Assembly: GCA_002731825.1 (NCBI GenBank) | Contig: PCCS01000017.1 | Location: 191,705-243,451, forward strand | DNA length: 51,747 nucleotides | Reading direction: 5' to 3' | Origin: Myxococcales bacterium | Lineage (GTDB): Bacteria > Myxococcota_A > Bradymonadia > UBA7976 > UBA1532 | In this document: piece by piece, positions 45,684 to 51,747 of the stretch | Layout: each line of letters opens with the position of its first letter | Position numbering within the stretch: position 1 is the stretch's first letter | The notes under the pieces: generated by a model | The model's input: the letters and a program-made list of their open reading frames with translations, nothing else | Told to the model about the DNA's origin: nothing | Database searches by the model: none | Made by a program: the position numbers and the translations under genes

Positions 45684-46664
45684 TCAGCTCTCATCAGCCA
45701 AAGGGTCTGCGAAGACTGGCTGGATTCGGTGAGTCCGGTCGGAGTCCATGATACGGCGCGTATAGCCGAGGCTGATGCGATGGACGAGCCAAGCGAGAAA
45801 TAGACCAGCCATCACATCGATTACGTAGTGAAATCGGAGGTAGATCGTCGCCAAGATGATGTTGAAATCAACAAAAAATAGAATCGGTGCGAGACACCTC
45901 GAAAATCCGGTTCGGGCGTGAACACTTAACTGAAGCGCGACAAAAAATGTAAAGGCCGAGTGCAGGGATGGAAATACATCGAGCAGTGGGCCGGTGTGAT
46001 CGACAGCGTTCATGGTCGCATTGAAAAAAACACCCCCGGCAATTGGGTGTGGGAAGGACAGTGTTTGATAGGGGCCCATGGCGGGTACCAGTGTATAGAT
46101 GACCCACCCCGCAACAATCAAAATGAGTGACCCTGTCGTCATTGCGATGGCTGCGGGGTCTCGACGTCCCGTCACCAAGGTCGGCCCGACCGCATAGATG
46201 ACAACGAGAAAATGAGTCAGATAGAAAAACGAGAGATACTCCGTCAGCCAAACAGAGTTGAATTGAGCACTCCAGACCGCTGGTACAACGCCGAAGAGAA
46301 ATCGGTCGATGGCCGCCAGCTGGGGATCCAATAGGACCGGCTGAAGACAAACGAGGGCGTCTCTAAAAAAAAAGATGAACGCGACAGCGTGAACGACGAA
46401 GAGGGTCGTTCTGTATACAACGCCCCTCAGCGGCGAACGAGACATGAGCTGACCTCGCACCAAAACGAGTACCAAGCAGAATAAGACCATCAACGTTGTA
46501 AAGCCGCTTAGGGCACGTCGTGTCTCGGGCGAGTCTGGAACCAGAGAGAAACGGAGCAAGAAATAGCCAAAGAAGCAGAGAGTGAGCCCATCGACCAAAG
46601 AAAGACCCAACCAAAGGCGCTTCATGAATTCAGCGAATGACAGAGTTTTTCCCGCGTTTGGCAT
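45684..46664 (-). CDS. PAP2/AUR1-like membrane phosphotransferase or phosphatase
   Basis: A 326-aa protein with about seven membrane segments. The phosphatidic acid phosphatase (PAP2) active-site elements are present in the inositol phosphorylceramide synthase (AUR1)-like arrangement: VPAMGPYQTL, C2 motif DVFPSLHSAFTFF (the Ser-x-His step) and C3 motif YLRFHYVIDVMAG with the catalytic His and Asp. GGGGAA precedes the ATG. In AUR1-type enzymes this site transfers a phospho-head group to lipids such as ceramide; in others it simply dephosphorylates lipids. Which applies is not decidable here. Downstream of the channel gene on the same strand after 232 bp. Confidence 0.87.
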   Translation of the reverse strand: MPNAGKTLSFAEFMKRLWLGLSLVDGLTLCFFGYFLLRFSLVPDSPETRRALSGFTTLMVLFCLVLVLVRGQLMSRSPLRGVVYRTTLFVVHAVAFIFFFRDALVCLQPVLLDPQLAAIDRFLFGVVPAVWSAQFNSVWLTEYLSFFYLTHFLVVIYAVGPTLVTGRRDPAAIAMTTGSLILIVAGWVIYTLVPAMGPYQTLSFPHPIAGGVFFNATMNAVDHTGPLLDVFPSLHSAFTFFVALQLSVHARTGFSRCLAPILFFVDFNIILATIYLRFHYVIDVMAGLFLAWLVHRISLGYTRRIMDSDRTHRIQPVFADPLADES

Positions 46665-46854
46665 GGAGTTCCCCGGACAACAAAACTGTGACTCAAAGGC
46701 AGAGCATATCGGTCACCCATGATAGCAACAAGGTCTCTGTGCTGGGCCTGTCGGCCGTGCCACCCTGGAAACAGCCTATTGAGTTTGACTTTGTGTGCTC
46801 TCTCCAGTCCGGCTATGGTGTTTATGGAAAGTCTGGGTAAAGAGGGAGGCTATT

Positions 46855-48090
46855 TTGAACAAGGTTGCGGTTCTTCTCATCTGCTTATGGGCAGTCGCAT
46901 GTGACGATGATGCGGGTGCCGGATTCAATTGCATGACCGACCCAAGTCTGTGCCCACTCGGTACGCGATGCATCGAAGACGAGTCTGGACAACATCGTTG
47001 CGAGGGCCCCAACAGTCAAGATACAGCCTTTGCCCCGCTCCCTGTAGGCGATATGATGATGGGTGGTCAACTCGACCAAAGCACCGGTGCGTTTGATGCA
47101 CAGCGACAACAAACTGGAGATTCTGGCGCGGGCGGAGCCGACAGTCAGAGGCCGCCGTCGGAGTGCGGTAACGTTCGCATCGGGCTGAAACCGAGCGCAT
47201 CGTCCACAGCACGTGTGGTCTTGGTGGTCGATCGGTCTTACAGCATGATCGAGGATGAAGACCGCTGGACCCCCATGCTCACCGCCCTTCAGCAAGTGAC
47301 TCAAGCCCTTCAAAATAGTGTTCAATTTGGATTGGTTGTATTTCCAACACCATCACCTGGCCCAGGTGTCGACCCTCAGGTCGCCGAGGCATGTGCACCG
47401 GGGCAACTGGACGTCGCGCCTAACTTTGGAACGGCGGAGCAAATCGCTAACATTCTTGACGTCTCCGAACCACGATTCGGTCAAGGCACACCCACCTATT
47501 CAGCCTTATTATCCGCGGGTCAAGCGCTTATGAATGGTGGAATGGGCACGGATTATATTCTGCTCGCAACAGACGGCGGTCCCGGTTGTAACTTCGCCTT
47601 AGATCATAACAATTGCGTCTGTTTGAATGGCGGTTCATGCGTCGTATGGGAAATGCCACAAAATTGTCTCGATGACCGTCGCACCATCGACACAGTGACC
47701 CAATTGCAGCGGGCTCAAGGGATAAAGACCTTCGTGTTGGGTTTGACAGGTGATGGGTTCCTGCCGGAAGCCCGACGCGTTCTTGATGACATGGCGATTG
47801 CTGGAGGCACGGCTGTCAATAGTCGACACTTTGAAGTTGATACGGTCGCTGCACTCGCAAGACAGTTGATCAGCACGGCCGGCAGTGTTGTGCCATGTCG
47901 GTATGATCTGGGCGCTCTGGCAAGCCGAGCTGATGACCTGACCGTCTCCATCGATGGGACGCCTTATCCAAGAGACCGGACGCGCACCAATGGGTGGGAT
48001 GTCGATGGAGAGGTCATCGAATTCTTTGGAAATGCATGTCTCGCCCTCCGAGACGGTTACGCGCATGAAATTGAGGCTCAATGCGAATAA
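46855..48090 (+). CDS. von Willebrand factor A-domain lipoprotein
   Basis: A 411-aa surface-type lipoprotein starting with TTG at 46855 (GAGGGAGG lies 5 nt upstream). The signal peptide NKVAVLLICLWAVAC ends at Cys16, followed by acidic residues DDD. Residues 24-50 carry a Cys-rich motif (CMTDPSLCPLGTRC). A vWA domain follows from about 118, with the MIDAS motif DRSYS (126-130) in RVVLVVDRSYSMIED, and later TPTYSALLSAGQAL and DYILLATDGGPGC. Such proteins bind ligands through a metal ion. Cys near residues 240-260 may be disulfide-bonded. An upstream ATG at 46795 in frame has no Shine-Dalgarno and gives no better signal peptide. Confidence 0.88.
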   Translation: MNKVAVLLICLWAVACDDDAGAGFNCMTDPSLCPLGTRCIEDESGQHRCEGPNSQDTAFAPLPVGDMMMGGQLDQSTGAFDAQRQQTGDSGAGGADSQRPPSECGNVRIGLKPSASSTARVVLVVDRSYSMIEDEDRWTPMLTALQQVTQALQNSVQFGLVVFPTPSPGPGVDPQVAEACAPGQLDVAPNFGTAEQIANILDVSEPRFGQGTPTYSALLSAGQALMNGGMGTDYILLATDGGPGCNFALDHNNCVCLNGGSCVVWEMPQNCLDDRRTIDTVTQLQRAQGIKTFVLGLTGDGFLPEARRVLDDMAIAGGTAVNSRHFEVDTVAALARQLISTAGSVVPCRYDLGALASRADDLTVSIDGTPYPRDRTRTNGWDVDGEVIEFFGNACLALRDGYAHEIEAQCE

Positions 48091-48195
48091 CCGGCTTTGA
48101 CTTGAGACGGTTGGTCCATATGCAGCGGCCGAAAAAGGCCTGACGCATTCAGTGCATAATGGTGACTCACATCCGGAATAGGCCGCCGAGCAACG

Positions 48196-49935
48196 ATGAA
48201 TAAATTAGATCTGATCATCAGAAATGGGCAGCTCTTCGATGGCACCGGCGATGACCGCATAAAGGGCGATATCGGTATCCTTGATGGGGTGATTGTCCAA
48301 TTGGGTGGCTCGATCGAATCCGACGCAAAAGCTGTCATGGATGCCACAGGCCACTGGGTCATGCCCGGCTTTATAGATTTCCATACCCATTATGACGCAG
48401 AACTCGAGATCGACCCGTCGTTGAGCGAGTCTGTAAGGCATGGGGTGACATCGGTTGTTGTTGGCAGCTGCTCTCTATCAACCGCGGTCGGCGAACCTGA
48501 AGACATCGCCGATATTTTTTGCCGAGTCGAAGGGGTCCCCCGGTCGACGATGTTACCGCTGCTGGAAAAGATAAAGACGTGGACGACCTTTGAAGACTAC
48601 TTAGAGCATTTGGCAGAACGGCCCCTCGGCCCCAACGTAAGCGCCTTTGTGGGCCATTCCAATCTACGTATGAATGTGATGGGGTTTGCCCGATCTCTAG
48701 ACCACAAAATTCGACCGACACAAAGCGAGCTTAAGGAGATGAAGCGACAGCTTGAGCGGGCGCTCGACGCCGGGTACCTGGGCCTTTCTATTCAAACACT
48801 GCCCTGGGACAAGTTGGATGGGGACAGATTCCGCAGCCGCCCACTTCCATCATATTATGCACGGTGGAGCGAGTATCGACAGCTGACACGTATACTGAGA
48901 CGACGTAAGCGGGTTTTCCAGGGCGTCCCCAACATCACGACGAAAGTCAATGTCTTACTCTTCTTATGGGAGAGTGTTGGTCTTTTTCGACCCGCCCTGA
49001 GAACGACCGTAATTTCCCTTATGGATATCATTGCAAATCGAAGCATCTATCGGGTCGTGCCCTGGCTCTCTCGCTTTTTCAACCGACTTCTTGGCGCCGA
49101 TTTTAGATTTCAGGCGCTTCCGAATCCATTTGATGTTTGGGCGGACGGAATGGAGCTTGTTATCTTTGAGGAATTTGCGAGTGGAACTGAAGCGATTCAC
49201 TTAAACAATTTGGCTCAACGTGCTGAACTCTTACAAGACCCTGAGTATATCAAGCGCTTCAGGCGCCATTGGAAATCACTTTTTTCTCCCCGGGTCTACC
49301 ACAGAAATCTCAAGCACACTGAGATTCTCGATTGTCCAGACAAGACGCTGATCGGACGGTCTTTCTTCGACATTGCGAAAAGCCAAGGGCAAGACCCTGT
49401 GGCTGTATTCCTGAACTTAGCCTCACAGCATGGCGAACGCCTACGGTGGTATTCGATGGTGGCCAATGACCGTCTCAAGCCGCTGGAAAGGATCGTCTCA
49501 CATCCAGATGTACTGATAGGCTTTAGTGACGCCGGCGCCCACTTACGTAATATGGCTCACTATAGTTTTCCTCTCCGGATGCTAAAGCTGGTTCGTGACG
49601 CTGAGTTGCGAGGCGAGGGATTTATGTCTATTGAGCGTGCGGTCCACAGGCTGACGGGTGAGATCGCCGACTGGTTCAGATTGCCAAATGGCCATCTAAA
49701 GGTTGGCCAACAGGCCGACCTCGTCGTGGTCAATCCGGACGGTTTAAATACCAAACTTGATGAAACGTACGAAATCGAAATGCCTGGTTTCAGCGGACTG
49801 AAAAGATTGGTGCGCCGAAGCGATGATGCTGTTCCGCTGGTCGTGATAAACGGAAAAACCGCTTGGGAAAAAGGGGCTCTCTCAGCCGACCTAGGCAAGA
49901 AGCCTGGCTTTGGTCGCGTCCTAAAGCCAATTTAG
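48196..49935 (+). CDS. Second D-aminoacylase-type amidohydrolase
   Basis: A 579-aa relative of N-acyl-D-amino-acid deacylase. Ligands: IDFHTHYDAEL (His63, His65), Cys92 in VVGSCSLSTAVG, and Asp in GFSDAGAHLRNM. Differs from the paralogue at 35286: the insertion region (about 225-330) is rich in aromatic and basic residues and contains a hydrophobic stretch (NVLLFLWESVGLFRPAL), and the metal-site Cys neighbourhood lacks the FAP block. C-terminal GQQADLVVVNPDGL and LVVINGKTAW are family-typical. Substrate unknown. No Shine-Dalgarno visible, and no clear operon partner. Confidence 0.88.
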   Translation: MNKLDLIIRNGQLFDGTGDDRIKGDIGILDGVIVQLGGSIESDAKAVMDATGHWVMPGFIDFHTHYDAELEIDPSLSESVRHGVTSVVVGSCSLSTAVGEPEDIADIFCRVEGVPRSTMLPLLEKIKTWTTFEDYLEHLAERPLGPNVSAFVGHSNLRMNVMGFARSLDHKIRPTQSELKEMKRQLERALDAGYLGLSIQTLPWDKLDGDRFRSRPLPSYYARWSEYRQLTRILRRRKRVFQGVPNITTKVNVLLFLWESVGLFRPALRTTVISLMDIIANRSIYRVVPWLSRFFNRLLGADFRFQALPNPFDVWADGMELVIFEEFASGTEAIHLNNLAQRAELLQDPEYIKRFRRHWKSLFSPRVYHRNLKHTEILDCPDKTLIGRSFFDIAKSQGQDPVAVFLNLASQHGERLRWYSMVANDRLKPLERIVSHPDVLIGFSDAGAHLRNMAHYSFPLRMLKLVRDAELRGEGFMSIERAVHRLTGEIADWFRLPNGHLKVGQQADLVVVNPDGLNTKLDETYEIEMPGFSGLKRLVRRSDDAVPLVVINGKTAWEKGALSADLGKKPGFGRVLKPI

Positions 49936-50033
49936 AGTCCATGGAAAATTGCGAGAGCCCGCGGCGATTTATTGATTGCTATTTGTATAGAAACGACCTA
50001 ACGAGTCTGGGGGATTTTTAAAGCGAGGACAGC

Positions 50034-51455
50034 ATGTCAAAACGGCACATAGGGCTTCGGAGTGCGGACTCTTTCGCTGCTTACACCCTTGGCTTGTTGA
50101 CCCACTTTTCTGGAATAGAGTTTACGCTGAATGAATCCGGTGAGCTCGGCTATGGACGTAATACGGGCGCTACGCTGCTCATTCCAAAGATCGACCGCTA
50201 TACCGTTGACACAGTGCCCAAGGTCCCAACTGACGAGGATGACCAACGCATCGAAACGGCGATAACCACCTTCCCTTTCGATGTCTTCAGTGCCGTCCGT
50301 TTTTGGCTTTGTGATGAGGGCCACAAATCATATTCAGGCACTGATTTTGATCGACACCAGCGACTGGCATATCAGGCCTCTGCCCAAAACCAACACGCCC
50401 ACGGCTCAATCCCCATCGTTAATGCCTATTTGTCTCTTTTTTTAAAATGGTTGCGATGTCGATTAGGCACAGACTATCAAAGGCCCAGAGCAGCAGTCAT
50501 ATTGACTCATGATGTCGACCAACCCGTAAGTCCCGGCGATATAAGCCACCATCTCTGGCGAATTGCATCGAGTACGATGAGCGGGAATCTGAGAGCATCT
50601 CTAAGTCTGATTCGTTCGACACCGAACCAGCTACGTAAACGGATTCAGACCGGTTCCGAACAGTACTGGAACTTTGAAAAGATCACAGAACTCGAAGGGA
50701 AGTACGGGTTTAAAAGTACATACTTCTTCGCCTCTCGCCCACGCTGGTTTAAGGGCGCATCTCCCTATGATGTGGACTACGACATCAGAGCCAAGGCGTT
50801 TAAACGAGTCTTTCAACATCTCCACGAGAATGGTGCAGGCATTGGGCTTCATGCAAGCTATAACGCATGCGAAGATCAGTCACTGTTCGTCGCTGAACGA
50901 GCGCGGCTTGCCCGCCTGAGTGGGATGGAATGTATCGGCTGTCGACATCATTATTGGCACATGAAAACACCGTTTTGGCCAACGTTGGACCTCCATGCCC
51001 AAGTTGGCATGACCTACGATATGTCGGTGGCCTTCAATGAGAGTCCTGGTTACCGACTCGGAATCGGCATCCCATTCTACCCGTGGAATCCAAAAACAGG
51101 TGACGTCATTCCTGTTATGCAAATTCCTACGGTGATCATGGACGGTGCACTGCTCTACAACCCCAACCAAACCGTAGACAGCGCTCTCGCGGAGCTCGAC
51201 GTAATCCTCGACAATGTGAAGAAATATCACGCGACTGTCGCCATTGATTGGCATGTCCGTTCGAGCTATCAAGGCAATCGCAAGTATGAAAAATGGGCAA
51301 AGGTGTACGAAGGATTACTGAAACGACTTCAGATGGAACCGGACATCGATGTAACGACGCCCGAGATGCTGTGCGGACATTGGCGCGTGGACCGATCTAA
51401 GGAGACAATCGACACCCAGAAAGCGGCCCATGTGCTGCGTGGGACAGACGCATGA
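50034..51455 (+). CDS. Polysaccharide deacetylase-like protein
   Basis: A 473-aa protein. AGGA lies 6 nt upstream of the ATG. N-terminal part (1-140) is an unassigned domain often seen ahead of the catalytic barrel in glycan-cluster proteins. From about residue 155 comes a CE4-type NodB-like barrel: AAVILTHDVDQPV (metal Asp), FKSTYFFAS and GIGLHASYNA (His of the HxxxH-type motif, with the second His replaced by Asn/Tyr), then GCRHHYWHMKTP and MTYDMSVAFNE. Inferred: deacetylase-like enzyme in capsule or O-antigen assembly, though the altered His motif leaves activity open. Overlaps the next methyltransferase gene by ATGA. Confidence 0.82.
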   Translation: MSKRHIGLRSADSFAAYTLGLLTHFSGIEFTLNESGELGYGRNTGATLLIPKIDRYTVDTVPKVPTDEDDQRIETAITTFPFDVFSAVRFWLCDEGHKSYSGTDFDRHQRLAYQASAQNQHAHGSIPIVNAYLSLFLKWLRCRLGTDYQRPRAAVILTHDVDQPVSPGDISHHLWRIASSTMSGNLRASLSLIRSTPNQLRKRIQTGSEQYWNFEKITELEGKYGFKSTYFFASRPRWFKGASPYDVDYDIRAKAFKRVFQHLHENGAGIGLHASYNACEDQSLFVAERARLARLSGMECIGCRHHYWHMKTPFWPTLDLHAQVGMTYDMSVAFNESPGYRLGIGIPFYPWNPKTGDVIPVMQIPTVIMDGALLYNPNQTVDSALAELDVILDNVKKYHATVAIDWHVRSSYQGNRKYEKWAKVYEGLLKRLQMEPDIDVTTPEMLCGHWRVDRSKETIDTQKAAHVLRGTDA

Positions 51456-51747
51456 TCGACAATGAACTTTGGCCCAATTTATGGCGTAAATACCTCGATC
51501 AATATTTGAGCAAGCCGCCACGAACCGGCTACTGGGTTGATGCTCATTTCGGCGGCAATGCGAGTTCATTTTTGGAGCTTGGCTGTGGCAGCGGTCGCGA
51601 TGCGATGTATCTAGCGAAACGTGGACATCGCGTCGTGGGCTCGGATCTAGACGACGTTACCCTCACAGAACTTCAAACTCGCTTCAGCAATGAGACGCTG
51701 AGATTCTGCATGCAAGATGCATCGAACCTGACCTTCGACGACAATAG
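51452..51747 (+). CDS. SAM-dependent methyltransferase, cut by right edge
   Basis: 98 codons are visible; the rest lies beyond the window. ATG 51452 overlaps the deacetylase stop (ATGA). The Rossmann-fold SAM-binding motif I is clear: SSFLELGCGSGRDAMYLAKRG, followed by acidic VVGSDLDD (motif II) and QDASNLTFDD. A class I methyltransferase, probably cytoplasmic. Its coupling to the deacetylase-like gene suggests a glycan or surface-polymer cluster continuing to the right. Confidence 0.88.
   Translation, partial: MIDNELWPNLWRKYLDQYLSKPPRTGYWVDAHFGGNASSFLELGCGSGRDAMYLAKRGHRVVGSDLDDVTLTELQTRFSNETLRFCMQDASNLTFDDN

Noticed and set aside
1-51747. Mobile elements, CRISPR, tRNA or rRNA genes
   Set aside because: No transposase or integrase motif, no regular spacer-repeat array and no cloverleaf with a TTCGA-type arm found on reading; the repeats in the first 1.1 kb are protein repeats.

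Overview
This window carries about 41 protein-coding genes on both strands, at roughly 50-53% GC by eye. I found no tRNA, rRNA, CRISPR array, transposase or integrase. The gene content suggests a deltaproteobacterial-type organism of the Myxococcota/Bradymonadota kind: about ten secreted or lipid-anchored proteins with acidic, Ala/Gly-rich or Cys-rich linkers, DUF4215 'CGDG..CDDGN' repeats, a von Willebrand A lipoprotein, an LPP20 lipoprotein, and an almost complete mevalonate pathway with a class II HMG-CoA reductase. This placement is inference from gene families; no marker gene here fixes the phylum.

Layout. 1-3330: a Cys-rich repeat protein running off the left edge (minus), and a lipase-like lipoprotein (plus). 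3460-7969: cysD and a cysN-cysC fusion for sulfate activation, then an NCS1 permease, closed by a terminator. 8042-15743: two secreted minus-strand proteins (Ig-like; thioredoxin-like), a DmdC-type acyl-CoA dehydrogenase, a PilZ-like protein, and an LPP20 lipoprotein paired with an unknown secreted protein. 15886-19407: recQ and an aminopeptidase P. 19421-25389: the mevalonate block, with mvaD and phosphomevalonate kinase on plus converging on elbB, type 2 IPP isomerase, HMG-CoA reductase and mevalonate kinase on minus. 25511-30092: a Cys-rich lipoprotein, a divergent PRPP-synthetase homologue, a second aminopeptidase P and a small membrane protein.

30267-35271 is a tightly overlapped five-gene run: an OmpR-type response regulator, a PhoR-type kinase, an MBL-fold hydrolase, a large lipoprotein of unknown function and a DUF2835 protein. 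35286-37764 is a D-aminoacylase-type amidohydrolase with a divergent TetR regulator and a readable promoter/operator between them. 37823-41069: DUF4846, a small unknown protein, DUF2505 and argininosuccinate synthase. 41425-49935: an M1-type metallopeptidase lipoprotein, a CmpX-like multi-TM channel protein, a PAP2/AUR1-like membrane enzyme, a vWA lipoprotein and a second amidohydrolase. 50034-51747: a polysaccharide deacetylase-like protein overlapping a methyltransferase cut by the right edge.

How the genes fit together: the mevalonate genes convert HMG-CoA to IPP/DMAPP (HMG-CoA synthase and thiolase must lie elsewhere). Two aminopeptidases P, an M1 peptidase, two aminoacylase-type hydrolases, a lipase and an acyl-CoA dehydrogenase indicate peptide and lipid scavenging. 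The most unusual items are the CysC domain, which has lost most of its APS-site motifs while keeping its P-loop; the two-component/MBL/lipoprotein/DUF2835 operon; and the placement of elbB at the head of a mevalonate operon. Several start codons were moved from the longest possible ORF using Shine-Dalgarno sites, overlaps and family lengths; each entry gives the reason.
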